Shown here one piece after another: positions 17,614-27,768 of a DNA stretch of 64,000 nt (positions within the stretch are counted from its first letter, which is position 1; each line of letters begins with the position of its first letter). The notes under the pieces are model-generated. The model had not been told where the DNA came from, did not search any database, and saw only the letters and a program-made list of their open reading frames with translations. Origin of the DNA: Agromyces subbeticus DSM 16689 (lineage in GTDB: Bacteria; Actinomycetota; Actinomycetes; Actinomycetales; Microbacteriaceae); assembly GCF_000421565.1 (NCBI RefSeq), contig NZ_ATXG01000018.1:1-64000 (forward strand). The letters run 5' to 3'. Made by a program: the position numbers and the translations under genes.

Positions 17614-19692
17614 TCACGCGTCGATGCGGTCGCGCTCCAGCGCATCCGCGCTGTCGATGATGAACTCCTTGCGCGGCGCCACGTCGGTGCCCATGAGGAG
17701 TTCGAAGACGCGCCCGGCATTCTCGACGTCGCCGATGCCGACCTTGCGGAGGGTGCGCTGACGACGATCCATCGTGGTGGTCGCGAGCTGGTCGGCATCC
17801 ATCTCGCCGAGGCCCTTGTATCGCTGGATCGGGTCTTGGTAGCGCTTCTTCTGGCGGTCGAGCGTCGCGAGCACGCCCTTCAGCTCGGCTTCGGAATAGG
17901 TGTAGATCGTCTCGTTCGGCTTCGATCCGGGATTCATGACGACGACCCGGTGCAGCGGCGGCACGGCCGCGAAGACGCGACCGTGCTCGATCATCGGGCG
18001 CATGTAGCGGAAGAAGAGCGTGAGCAGCAGCGTGCGGATGTGCGCACCGTCGACGTCGGCGTCGGCCATCAGGATGACCTTGCCGTATCGAGCGGTCTCG
18101 AGGTCGAAGCTGCGGCCGGAACCCGCACCGATCACCTGGATGATCGACGCGCACTCGGCATTGCCGAGCATGTCGGCGACGCTCGCCTTCTGCACGTTCA
18201 GGATCTTGCCGCGGATCGGCAACAGCGCCTGGTGTTCGCTGTCACGGGCGAGCTTCGCGGTGCCCAGTGCCGAGTCACCCTCGACGATGAACAGTTCACT
18301 CTGCGCGACGTCGTTCGAACGGCAGTCGACGAGCTTGGCCGGCAGCGACGAGCTCTCGAGCGCGTTCTTGCGGCGCTGGGTCTCTTTGTGCGCCCGCGCC
18401 GAGATGCGCGACTTCATCTCGGCCACGACCTTGTCGAGCAGCAGCGACGACTGCGCCTTGTCGTCGCGCTTCGTCGAGGAGAAGCGAGCGCCGAGCTCTT
18501 TCGTCAGCACGTTGGCGACGATCGCACGTACGGCAGGTGTGCCGAGCACCTCTTTCGTCTGGCCCTCGAACTGCGGCTCGGGCAGTCGAACCGTGACGAC
18601 CGCGGTGAGACCGGCGAGCACGTCGTCTTTCTCGAGCTTGTCGTTGCCCGCCTTCAGGCGCCGGGCGTTCTGTTCGACCTGCTGGCGGAGGAACTTCAGC
18701 AGCCCCTGATCGAAGCCCGCCTGGTGCGTGCCGCCCTTCGGTGTCGCGATGATGTTCACGAACGACCGCATGACGGTCTCGTAGCCGGTGCCCCAGCGCA
18801 GCGCGATGTCGACGGTGCACTCGCGTCGCAGCTCGGTGGGCACCATCGCTCCCCCGTCGGTGAGCACCGGCACGGTCTCGGTGAACTCCCCGGTGCCCGT
18901 CAGGCGCCACACATCGGTGATCGGGGCATCCGTCGCCAGGTGCTCGACGAACTCCGAGATGCCGCCCTCGAACTGGAACGACGTCGTGTGCGGTGTCTCG
19001 CCGCGCTCGTCGGTGACGTCGAGCGCGATGCCCGGCACGAGGAACGCGGTCTGGCGTGCGCGTGAGAGCAGTTCTTCGGTCTGGAACTCGGCGCCCTTGG
19101 TGAAGATCTGCCGGTCGGCCCAGTACCGGATGCGGGTTCCGGTGACGCCCTTGGCAACCTTGCCGACGACGCGAAGCTCGCTTCGCTTCTCGAAGGGGGT
19201 GAACGGTGCGTCGGGCGAGGGAGCGCCGGAGTCGGCGAAGTTGCCCGGCTCGCCTCGGTGGAACGACATCGCCCAGGTCTTGCCGTCGCGATCGACCTCG
19301 ACGTCGAGCCGCTCCGAGAGCGCATTCACGACGGATGCCCCGACGCCGTGCAGCCCGCCGGAGGCCGCGTAGGAGCCTGAGCCGAACTTGCCACCGGCGT
19401 GCAGCTTCGTGAACACGACCTCGACACCCGAGAGCCCGGTCTTCGGCTCGATGTCGACGGGGATGCCCCTGGCCTGGTCGCGCACCTCGACGCTGCCGTC
19501 AGGGTGCAGCGTCACGCCGATCTCGTTGCCGTGACCCGCGAGCGCCTCGTCGACGGAGTTGTCGATGATCTCCCAGAGGCAGTGCATGAGGCCTCGGGAA
19601 TCGGTCGAACCGATGTACATGCCTGGCCGCTTGCGCACGGCCTCGAGGCCCTCGAGCACGGAGAGATGGCGGGCGGAATAGTCGGAGCTCAC
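17614..19692 (-). CDS. parE: DNA topoisomerase IV subunit B
   Basis: This 692-residue GHKL ATPase subunit pairs with ParC. It shows RKRPGMYIGSTD (N-terminal arm), EIIDNSVDEALAG (ATP-Mg), GGLHGVGASVVNALS (lid), EGDSALGTAKLARD and DADVDGAHIRTLLL (TOPRIM metal sites). Length is slightly above that of ParE/GyrB of this type. Start GTG 19692 gives a protein beginning VSSDYSARHLSVLEGL, which fits homologs; a TTG at 19701 would add three residues. TAGGCT lies 8 nt before the GTG, so a leaderless message is possible. Confidence 0.93.
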   Translation of the reverse strand: MSSDYSARHLSVLEGLEAVRKRPGMYIGSTDSRGLMHCLWEIIDNSVDEALAGHGNEIGVTLHPDGSVEVRDQARGIPVDIEPKTGLSGVEVVFTKLHAGGKFGSGSYAASGGLHGVGASVVNALSERLDVEVDRDGKTWAMSFHRGEPGNFADSGAPSPDAPFTPFEKRSELRVVGKVAKGVTGTRIRYWADRQIFTKGAEFQTEELLSRARQTAFLVPGIALDVTDERGETPHTTSFQFEGGISEFVEHLATDAPITDVWRLTGTGEFTETVPVLTDGGAMVPTELRRECTVDIALRWGTGYETVMRSFVNIIATPKGGTHQAGFDQGLLKFLRQQVEQNARRLKAGNDKLEKDDVLAGLTAVVTVRLPEPQFEGQTKEVLGTPAVRAIVANVLTKELGARFSSTKRDDKAQSSLLLDKVVAEMKSRISARAHKETQRRKNALESSSLPAKLVDCRSNDVAQSELFIVEGDSALGTAKLARDSEHQALLPIRGKILNVQKASVADMLGNAECASIIQVIGAGSGRSFDLETARYGKVILMADADVDGAHIRTLLLTLFFRYMRPMIEHGRVFAAVPPLHRVVVMNPGSKPNETIYTYSEAELKGVLATLDRQKKRYQDPIQRYKGLGEMDADQLATTTMDRRQRTLRKVGIGDVENAGRVFELLMGTDVAPRKEFIIDSADALERDRIDA

Positions 19693-19837
19693 GTCGGTCA
19701 AGCCTACTGAGGCATACCGACACTTCGGTTCAGGCGCTACGCGCTGAGCGAAATGCCCGGCCCAACGGAAGGAACCTGCCCTCCCGCGTGTTTTCATTGA
19801 TGAACGGAACACCGAGCATGAGCACGAAGGAGGAGCC

Positions 19838-20074
19838 ATGACCCAATACACCGAGACCACCGGTGCGGTCGATGAACTCGAGACCCCTTACGAGCTCACC
19901 GCGCTCGATCGATGCGACGCGTGCGGCGCCCAGGCGTACATCCGCGTCGTCGTCGCAAGTGGCGAACTGCTGTTCTGCGCCCACCACGGTCGCAAGCACC
20001 AGGAGAAGCTCTCGCAGATCGCGCACAGCTGGCACGACGAGTCGAGCAAGCTGCTGACCGACGACCGTCACTGA
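19838..20074 (+). CDS. DUF7455 small zinc-finger-like protein
   Basis: A 78-residue actinobacterial protein of unknown function. The core reads CDACGAQAYIRV then LLFCAHHGRKH, giving a CxxC plus CxHH set that could bind one zinc ion. It has an excellent AAGGAGG site 5 nt before the ATG, suggesting high expression, and its own terminator. The 145-bp gap to parE must hold divergent promoters, but I see only weak boxes there. In related genomes this small gene also often lies near sigma factor and topoisomerase genes. Confidence 0.85.
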   Translation: MTQYTETTGAVDELETPYELTALDRCDACGAQAYIRVVVASGELLFCAHHGRKHQEKLSQIAHSWHDESSKLLTDDRH

Positions 20075-20090
20075 CCCACACCGACTTCAG

Positions 20091-20116
20091 AACGCCCCGG
20101 CTTCGGCCGGGGCGTT
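20091..20116 (+). terminator. Intrinsic terminator of the DUF7455 gene
   Basis: An 11-bp GC-rich stem closed by a stable TTCG tetraloop, followed by GTTCGTCGTTT, 16 bases after the stop. Confidence 0.85.
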
Positions 20117-20176
20117 CGTCGTTTCACGGGCATGTCTGCGTCGGCATCGGCGCCGACATGCCCGGAACGCGTGAAC

Positions 20177-20914
20177 TCAGGAAACCGGAACGCTCACGCC
20201 GGCAACGGCGAGTTGTGCGGCCCGCGCGGCCGCGGCATACCCGTCGACGGTTCGCGCCTGTTCGCCGGGCGTGTACTCCTGACCGGAGCGCGCCGCGATG
20301 GTCGAGAGCAGGTGGTCGGCGAACACCGGGTTCTTCGCGAGGATGGGCCCGTGCATATGCGTGCCGTAGACGCTGCCCATGACGGCGCCCTCCTGCCCGG
20401 AATCGCGCCCGTTGCCGTGGCCGGCGCGCACGCGCCCCAGTGGCGAGCCCTCGGCTCCCACGTAGTCGCGCGCGTGGTTCTCGAAGCCCACGAGGGCGCC
20501 CAATCGCGGTGCCGCGATGACGAGATCGCCGGTGACCCTGCCAGCGCGGGGCACGGCGCGCCCCGGAAGGATGCCGAGCCCTTCGATCGAACGGCCGTCG
20601 TGCAACTCGACGCCCCAGCTGAGCAGTTCCCAGCCGGTGCCGATCGACAGGATCGGCACGCCTTCGGTGCCCCAGCGGCGCAATTCGTCGTGCATCGTGA
20701 GCAGGGCAGCACGGCTCGGCTCGAGCGCCGAGTCACTGCCGGAGCCGAGCACGACCGCATCGACCCGTGAGGGAAGGGCCTGCGCCGACTCGACGTCGAC
20801 CACGGTCGCCTCGAGCCCGGCCCAGCGGGCACGGGCAGCGAGCACGTGAGCGTTCTGAGCGTCGCCATTGGTGTTCTGGAGGCGAGGCAGCAGCGACACG
20901 ATCGTGAGGGTCAT
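20177..20914 (-). CDS. GatD-like amidotransferase lacking the catalytic cysteine
   Basis: This 245-residue protein is full-length homologous to GatD, the glutaminase half of the MurT-GatD complex that amidates the D-Glu alpha-carboxyl of lipid II. Shared segments are EGLGIL, VGFENH and GTHMHGPILAKNP; the last keeps the catalytic His (H188). The nucleophile elbow, ICGGYQFLG in S. aureus GatD as I recall it, reads IGTGWELLS here, with Gly92 in place of Cys. The GGGSDREQ loop is also altered, to GSGSDSALE. The protein has no cysteine at all, so it cannot form the glutamyl thioester. Its ATG overlaps the murT-like stop (ATGA). It may be a structural partner or channel rather than a glutaminase. 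Confidence 0.82.
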   Translation of the reverse strand: MTLTIVSLLPRLQNTNGDAQNAHVLAARARWAGLEATVVDVESAQALPSRVDAVVLGSGSDSALEPSRAALLTMHDELRRWGTEGVPILSIGTGWELLSWGVELHDGRSIEGLGILPGRAVPRAGRVTGDLVIAAPRLGALVGFENHARDYVGAEGSPLGRVRAGHGNGRDSGQEGAVMGSVYGTHMHGPILAKNPVFADHLLSTIAARSGQEYTPGEQARTVDGYAAAARAAQLAVAGVSVPVS

Positions 20915-22176
20915 TCTGCTCCTGCGAGTCCGAGATGGGCGCGGGTGCGGCGCATGGAGTCCGCGGTGAAGACGATCGTCTTCACCCCGTTCGCCGGCGT
21001 CGGCATGGCGAGGAAGTCATCGAGTGCGCGGTCGAGATCCGGCTCGACGCGATCGATCGCGACGCCGTCGTAGGCGAGCATCAGCGCCGCCTCGGCGGCC
21101 TTCGACCCGCTGACCACGCTGACCCGGCCGAGGGATGCGGCATTCGTCGGCCAGAAGTACGAGGGGTCGCGCACGTCGGACCCGACCGCGAAGAGGATCT
21201 GCTCGGTGCCGGGCGCGATGCTGTCGACGTTGAGCTGGTAGCTCGCGGGGTTCTGGACGAGCACGAAATCGACCTCGTGGCCGCGCACCGTCGCCCGCTC
21301 ACCGCGGCCGAAGACCGCGGGGATCGAGCTGAGCGCCTCGGTGGTGAGCTTCGCCGAGAATCGATCGCCGAGCACGGCATGGGCCGTCGCATACGCGGCC
21401 GCGGCGTCGACGGCGTAGTGCACACCGCGTGCCGGAAGGGACGTGGTGACGCGGTCTCGGCCGTCGTCGAGGGTTGCCGACCGACCGTCGACCGATTCGA
21501 CTCTGACGCCCGGCCGCTGTTCGTCGATCTCGAGGCGCGACTCGGATGTCTCGGTGTACCCGAGGCCGCGAGGCGCAGTGGCCAGCACCGCCTGCGCCAC
21601 GCCGAACCGGTGCACCGCGACGCCCGGTCGTACGCGCGCCGCGAGCCGTTCGAGGTAGGCGTCGTCGGCATTGACGACGACGGCCTCACCGGCCCGTGCT
21701 GCGATGCGTGCGAGCATGCCCGCGACCATCTCGGAGTCGTGGAATCGGTCGATCTGGTCGACCATCACGTTCATGAGGGTGACGACGCGCGCGTCGACGC
21801 CCTGCATCACGAGCGCGCCGTGGCCCTCGTCCATTTCGAGCACCGCGACGTCACCGGGCACTCGGCCACGCCAGTCGGCCTGCTCGAGCAGCGCCGAGGT
21901 CAGGCCCTGGCTGATGTTCGCGGTCGACGGATTGGTGAACACGTCGACCCCGTGGGCGCGCAGGATGGCGACGAGCATCTTCGTCGTGGTCGACTTGCCG
22001 CTCGAGCCCGAGACGACGACGAGCCCCTGCGGGAAGCCCGACAGCGTGCGCTTCAGGTAGCCGGGGGCGATGCGATTGACGACCAGCCCCGGAACGGCCG
22101 ATCCGCCGCCGGGCTTGCGCAGCCGGGCGGCGAATCGGGTGAGCCTGCCGACGAGGATCGCCGGCGCGTAGCGCAC
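20911..22176 (-). CDS. MurT-like Mur ligase family protein without zinc ribbon
   Basis: A 421-residue Mur-ligase-fold ATPase of the MurT type. It has a P-loop at residues 56-64 (GSSGKSTTT; canonical MurT has GTNGKTT), NPSTANISQG, NADD (169-172) and the GRGE turn (290-293). Canonical MurT carries a Cys4 zinc ribbon in the central domain; here the matching stretch (about residues 190-225) has no cysteine, nor does the rest of the protein. The segment that normally supplies the catalytic Asp to GatD (a WDVDF-like stretch) reads FWPTNA. GTG 22176 starts 7 bases after the sigA stop, so it is probably co-transcribed with sigA. Activation of a carboxylate by ATP remains plausible; the nucleophile is unknown. 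Confidence 0.82.
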   Translation of the reverse strand: MRYAPAILVGRLTRFAARLRKPGGGSAVPGLVVNRIAPGYLKRTLSGFPQGLVVVSGSSGKSTTTKMLVAILRAHGVDVFTNPSTANISQGLTSALLEQADWRGRVPGDVAVLEMDEGHGALVMQGVDARVVTLMNVMVDQIDRFHDSEMVAGMLARIAARAGEAVVVNADDAYLERLAARVRPGVAVHRFGVAQAVLATAPRGLGYTETSESRLEIDEQRPGVRVESVDGRSATLDDGRDRVTTSLPARGVHYAVDAAAAYATAHAVLGDRFSAKLTTEALSSIPAVFGRGERATVRGHEVDFVLVQNPASYQLNVDSIAPGTEQILFAVGSDVRDPSYFWPTNAASLGRVSVVSGSKAAEAALMLAYDGVAIDRVEPDLDRALDDFLAMPTPANGVKTIVFTADSMRRTRAHLGLAGAE

Positions 22177-22183
22177 TCGCGGC

Positions 22184-23494
<1,311 letters not shown>

Positions 23495-23654
23495 TCGTTG
23501 AACCTCTCCTACCGTCATGCCCGTGTGCTCTTCTGAGTACTCGGCTCATGCACTCGGTCCGGGTCGTTTTCGGACACTATGAGGACCCATGTCAAGTCCG
23601 CGGGATCGGCGTGAGCAACGTCACGCCCTGCGGACCAGAACGGGTCCTGCCTCC

Positions 23655-23660
23655 ATTATA
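23655..23660 (-). promoter_or_regulatory. Extended -10 promoter of sigA
   Basis: TATAAT with an upstream TG (TGTATAAT) on the minus strand, the only perfect consensus -10 I found in the window. It implies a 5' leader of about 150 nt for sigA. The rest of the 254-bp gap between sigA and the PAC2 gene shows no gene. Confidence 0.6.
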
Positions 23661-23748
23661 CAGCTCCGCGCCGGTGCAAACGCCGATCGACGGGCCACGC
23701 CCTCATTGACCTCAACAACGGGGCCGGAAACGGAATTCCCCTCGGCGG

Positions 23749-24669
23749 TCAGATGCTGTAGGGCGTATCGTCGCCCCGCCGGAAAGCGAGGAACTTCTCG
23801 AGTTCTGCCGCGATCTCGTCGGCCGACGGCAGCTCACCGTCTTCATCGGTCAACGGCGACCGAAGGGTCGTGCCCTCCATGTAGGCGTCGTGACGCTCTT
23901 CGAGCGTGCCGACGAGCTTGGCCAGGTCGGTGTTCTCCGACACCTGCTCATCGATGCGGGCGGTGAACTCGCGGCCCTGTTCGCGCAGTGCGTCGGTCGG
24001 GAAGATACGACCGGTCGATGCGCTGATCGCCTCGAGAGCGGCGATCGCCGCAGAGGGGTACTCCGCATCGGAGAGGTAGTGCGGGATGAGAAGCACGAAG
24101 CCGGTGGTCGGGTGCTCGAGCTCTTGAAGGCGGTACTCGACGAGATGCAGCGCATTGGCGGGCACCTGGGTCGTCGGTCGCCAGATCGACATCGCGTCGA
24201 TCAGCTCGGAGCGGTTGCCACTCACGGTCACGCCGATCGGGCGGGTGTGCGGAACGGGCATCGGGATCGAGTTGATCCACGTGGTCGACGACACTCCGAA
24301 CTGCTCGATCAGGCCGAGCACGGCCGAGCTGAACCGCTGCCACTGGAAGTCGGGTTCGAACCCGGTGAGCAGCAGGAACTGCTGCCCCAGCTCGTCGACT
24401 GCCAGGTCGAGGCTCAGCCGCGGCGGCGTGTAGTCGGTGAGATGGTCGGCCTCGAAGAGGATGATCGGCCGTCGTGCCCGGTAGTCGAGCAGCTCGTCGG
24501 CATCGAACGAGGCGACCACCGTGCTGTCGAGCGTGTCGAGCAGGTATTCCGTGGTCTGGGCGACGGCCGCGCCGGCATCGGCGAATCCCGTGAGGCCGGC
24601 GACGAGCGGGAGTCCGACGGGTACCGTCACGTCGGGGTTCAGCTCGTAGAGGGAGCGGGGATCGCGCAT
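23749..24669 (-). CDS. PAC2 family protein
   Basis: A 306-residue protein of the PAC2 (proteasome assembly chaperone 2-like) family, widespread in actinobacteria. The family is recognised by GLTGFADAGAAVAQ near the start, LLLTGFEPDFQWQRF, and PHTRPIGVTVSGN in the middle; the C-terminal quarter is acidic and helical. The role in bacteria is not settled, and I see no proteasome genes nearby. ATG 24669 lies 6 nt after TAGGCT (leaderless). It is divergent from pepA with 86 bp between starts. Confidence 0.88.
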   Translation of the reverse strand: MRDPRSLYELNPDVTVPVGLPLVAGLTGFADAGAAVAQTTEYLLDTLDSTVVASFDADELLDYRARRPIILFEADHLTDYTPPRLSLDLAVDELGQQFLLLTGFEPDFQWQRFSSAVLGLIEQFGVSSTTWINSIPMPVPHTRPIGVTVSGNRSELIDAMSIWRPTTQVPANALHLVEYRLQELEHPTTGFVLLIPHYLSDAEYPSAAIAALEAISASTGRIFPTDALREQGREFTARIDEQVSENTDLAKLVGTLEERHDAYMEGTTLRSPLTDEDGELPSADEIAAELEKFLAFRRGDDTPYSI

Positions 24670-24675
24670 GCATCC

Positions 24676-24681
24676 AGCCTA
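24676..24681 (-). promoter_or_regulatory. -10 element of leaderless PAC2 gene
   Basis: TAGGCT on the minus strand, 6 nt before the ATG at 24669. No ribosome site fits in the interval. Confidence 0.6.
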
Positions 24682-24743
24682 CCGACGTCGACGGAGACGG
24701 CCTCCGGATCGATGTCGGCCGCGTGATGCCCAGAGCGAACACG

Positions 24744-24749
24744 TACGAT
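24744..24749 (+). promoter_or_regulatory. -10 element of leaderless pepA
   Basis: TACGAT, 6 nt before the ATG at 24756. It supports that ATG over the in-frame upstream ATGs at 24723 and 24726. Confidence 0.55.
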
Positions 24750-24755
24750 CGCAGC

Positions 24756-26228
24756 ATGGCCGTACCCATCCTCTCCGTGACCGACTCCCCCGCATCCGAC
24801 GCCGACGCCGATGTCGTCGTGATCGCCGCACGAACGGGCGCTGCGGGGCCCGAGCTCCTCGCCGAGGGCGGGTTCGAGTGGGTGGCGCCGCTTCTCGAGT
24901 TGCTCGATATCACCGGTGCCGCCGAGGAGTTCGTACGCATCCCGGCACCCGAGGGCGGGCCACGCGTCGTGGTCGTCGCGGGCATCGGCGAGCGAGCGGA
25001 TGCCGCGAGCCTCCGCCTCGCGGCCGGCAGCGCACTGCGCCAGGTGAAGGGCGCCATCACCGTGGCGCTCGCCGTACCGACCGATGACGCCGATCAGGCC
25101 GCTGCGCTCCTTGAGGGCGCGGCGCTCGGCGCGTACGGCTACGACGAGTACCGCTCCGAGGCGAAACCGCGACCGACCGGCATCATCCTGCACAGCTCCT
25201 TCGACGAGGCCGCCGTCAATCTCGATCGCGTGCGCTCGGTCGTCGCAGCCGTCGCCCGCACGAAGGACCTCGTCAACATGCCGCCCCTCGACCTGTTCCC
25301 GGCACGTCTCGCCGACCTGGCCGTCGAGGCCGCCGCCGGCGTCGGCATCACCTCACGGGTGTGGAACGAGGCCGAGCTCGCCGCCGACGGCTTCGGCGGC
25401 ATCCTCGCGGTGGGCCAGGGTTCCAGCCGAGGGCCACGACTCGTGCGCCTCGAGTACGCTCCGGCCGGGGCATCCGTGCACCTCGCCCTCGTCGGCAAGG
25501 GCATCACCTACGACTCGGGCGGCCTCTCGCTGAAGCCGATGAACTCGCTCGTCGGCATGAAGACCGACATGGCCGGCGCGGCGACCGTGCTCTCCGCGAT
25601 GGTCGCGCTCGCCGAGCTCGACGTGCCGATTCGCGTCACGGGGTGGCTCTGCATCGCCGAGAACCTTCCTTCATCGACCGCCGTACGGCCCAACGACGTG
25701 CTGCGCATCCGCGGCGGCAAGACCGTCGAGGTGCTGAACACCGATGCCGAGGGCCGGCTGGTGCTGGCCGACGGCCTGGTCGCCGCGAGCGAGGAACAGC
25801 CCGATGCCATCGTCGACGTCGCGACCCTCACCGGCGCGCAGGTCGTTGCGCTCGGGCATCGCATCGCCGGTCTCATGGGTGACGACGCACTCGTGGCGAG
25901 TGTGCGCGACGCCGCCGAGGCGGTCGACGAACGCACCTGGCCGATGCCGCTCCCCCGTGATCTCATGCCGTACCTGAAGTCGAACGTCGCCGACCTCACG
26001 AACACGAAGCTCGGCATGACGGTGCCCGGCATGCTCCTGGCCGGCGTCTTCCTGCAGGAGTTCGTGGGCAAGCGAGACGGCAGCGACGAGCGGATCCCCT
26101 GGGCACACCTCGACATCGCGGGACCATCGGACAACACGGGTGGCGGCTTCGGATTCACCGGCACGGGGGCCACCGGCGTCGCCGTGCGCACGCTCGTTCG
26201 GCTGGGCGAGCAGCTCGCCGCCAAGTAG
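24756..26228 (+). CDS. pepA: Leucyl aminopeptidase (M17)
   Basis: A 490-residue cytosolic aminopeptidase with two bound metals. The C-terminal catalytic domain shows KGITYDSGGLSLKP (metal Lys/Asp), MKTDMAGAA, and NTDAEGRLVLADGL (the M17 signature). The N-terminal domain (1-170) is variable. It removes N-terminal residues from peptides and may help with glutathione-like or general peptide turnover. The start is fixed by the leaderless -10. A hairpin follows the stop, and lpdA lies 98 bp further on. Confidence 0.95.
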   Translation: MAVPILSVTDSPASDADADVVVIAARTGAAGPELLAEGGFEWVAPLLELLDITGAAEEFVRIPAPEGGPRVVVVAGIGERADAASLRLAAGSALRQVKGAITVALAVPTDDADQAAALLEGAALGAYGYDEYRSEAKPRPTGIILHSSFDEAAVNLDRVRSVVAAVARTKDLVNMPPLDLFPARLADLAVEAAAGVGITSRVWNEAELAADGFGGILAVGQGSSRGPRLVRLEYAPAGASVHLALVGKGITYDSGGLSLKPMNSLVGMKTDMAGAATVLSAMVALAELDVPIRVTGWLCIAENLPSSTAVRPNDVLRIRGGKTVEVLNTDAEGRLVLADGLVAASEEQPDAIVDVATLTGAQVVALGHRIAGLMGDDALVASVRDAAEAVDERTWPMPLPRDLMPYLKSNVADLTNTKLGMTVPGMLLAGVFLQEFVGKRDGSDERIPWAHLDIAGPSDNTGGGFGFTGTGATGVAVRTLVRLGEQLAAK

Positions 26229-26235
26229 TAAGGTC

Positions 26236-26260
26236 GTATGGGCGAGAACGTCGCCCATAC
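26236..26260 (+). terminator. Hairpin after pepA
   Basis: GTATGGGCG and CGCCCATAC form a 9-bp stem around a 7-nt loop. There is no U-tract, so it is either a weak terminator or an mRNA stabiliser. Confidence 0.5.
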
Positions 26261-26326
26261 AGCCTGTCCCGGCAACGAACCGGAGACAGTCCATGTCGCA
26301 GATTTGATGCGCGAGGGAGAGTGCGG

Positions 26327-27700
26327 TTGTCCGAGCAGAACTTTGACATTGTCGTCCTGGGCGGAGGCAGCGCCGGTTACGCCGCCGCGATCCGTGCCGT
26401 CGAACTCGGCCTGACGGCCGTCGTGATCGAGAAGGACAAGCTCGGCGGCACGTGTCTTCACCGCGGCTGCATCCCGACCAAGGCGCTGCTGCACTCGGCC
26501 GAGGTCGCTGAAGTCGCACGCGAGTCGTCGAAGTACGGCGTCAAGACCTCGTTCGAGGGCATCGACATCGCCGGCGTCTCCGCCTACCGCGAGGGCATCG
26601 TGGCGAGCAAGTTCAAGGGCCTGCAGGGCCTGTTGAAGGCTCGCGGCATTCCAGTGGTGGCCGGTGAGGGCCGCCTCGTCGGCGCGAACACCGTCGCCGT
26701 CGGCGACGATCGGTACACCGGCAAGAACGTCGTGCTCGCGACCGGCTCCTACTCGCGGTCGCTTCCCGGCCTCGAGATCGGCGGCCGCGTGATCACGAGC
26801 GAGCAGGCGCTCGAGCTCGACTTCATCCCCAAGAAGGTCGCCGTGCTCGGTGGCGGCGTCATCGGCGTCGAGTTCGCGAGCGTCTGGAACTCGTTCGGAG
26901 CCGAGGTGACCATCATCGAGGCGCTGCCGCACCTCGTGCCGAACGAAGAGGAGTCGATCTCCAAGCAGCTCGAGCGCGCGTTCCGCAAGCGCGGCATCGA
27001 CTACTCGCTCGGAGTTCGCTTCCAGGGAGTTACTCAGAACGACGACGGCGTCGTCGTGACGCTCGAGAACGGCACGACCTACGAGGCCGAGCTGCTGCTC
27101 GTCGCCGTCGGCCGCGGACCGGTCACCCAGAACCTCGGCTACGAAGAGGCCGGCATCACGATCGACCGGGGCTTCGTGATCACCAACGATCGCCTCGAGA
27201 CGAGCGTGCCCGGCATCTACGCGGCCGGCGACATCGTTCCCGGCCTGCAGCTCGCGCACCGCAGCTACCAGCAGGGCATCTTCATCGCCGAAGAGATCGC
27301 GGGCCTCGCCCCGATCGTCGTCGAAGACGTCAACATCCCGAAGATCACCTACTGCGAGCCCGAGGTCGCCTCGGTCGGCTACACCGAGGCGAAGGCGGCC
27401 GAGAAGTTCGGCGCCGACCAGGTGTCGTCGTTCGAGTACAACCTCGCCGGCAACGGCAAGAGCTCGATCCTCGGCACCTCCGGCTCGATCAAGGTCGTGC
27501 GGGTCAACGATGGTCCGATCATCGGCGTGCACATGATCGGCGGCCGCGTCGGCGAGCTGATCGCCGAGGCCCAGCTCGCGGTGAACTGGGAGGCCTACCC
27601 CGAAGACATCGCCCCGTTCATCCACGCCCACCCGACCCAGGGTGAGGCATTCGGCGAAGCCATGCAGAAGCTGGCCGGCAAGCCATTGCACGCCATCTGA
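26327..27700 (+). CDS. lpdA: Dihydrolipoyl dehydrogenase (E3)
   Basis: A 457-residue flavoprotein disulfide reductase that reoxidises dihydrolipoyl groups of 2-oxoacid dehydrogenase complexes with NAD+. It has the FAD motif GGGSAGYAAA at the N-terminus, the redox pair in GGTCLHRGCIPTK (about residues 40-52), the NAD motif GGGVIGVEFA, and the C-terminal HAHPTQGE with the catalytic His-Glu. The start is TTG 26327 (MSEQNFD), with GAGGGAGAG at suitable spacing; GTG 26321 would sit too close to it. It lies directly upstream of the E2 gene. Confidence 0.95.
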   Translation: MSEQNFDIVVLGGGSAGYAAAIRAVELGLTAVVIEKDKLGGTCLHRGCIPTKALLHSAEVAEVARESSKYGVKTSFEGIDIAGVSAYREGIVASKFKGLQGLLKARGIPVVAGEGRLVGANTVAVGDDRYTGKNVVLATGSYSRSLPGLEIGGRVITSEQALELDFIPKKVAVLGGGVIGVEFASVWNSFGAEVTIIEALPHLVPNEEESISKQLERAFRKRGIDYSLGVRFQGVTQNDDGVVVTLENGTTYEAELLLVAVGRGPVTQNLGYEEAGITIDRGFVITNDRLETSVPGIYAAGDIVPGLQLAHRSYQQGIFIAEEIAGLAPIVVEDVNIPKITYCEPEVASVGYTEAKAAEKFGADQVSSFEYNLAGNGKSSILGTSGSIKVVRVNDGPIIGVHMIGGRVGELIAEAQLAVNWEAYPEDIAPFIHAHPTQGEAFGEAMQKLAGKPLHAI

Positions 27701-27768
27701 ACCGGCCGACCCAATGATCGACTGCAATAAGCTAGAAAGCGTTCCCACGCTGTGAAGGAGACAAGCGA

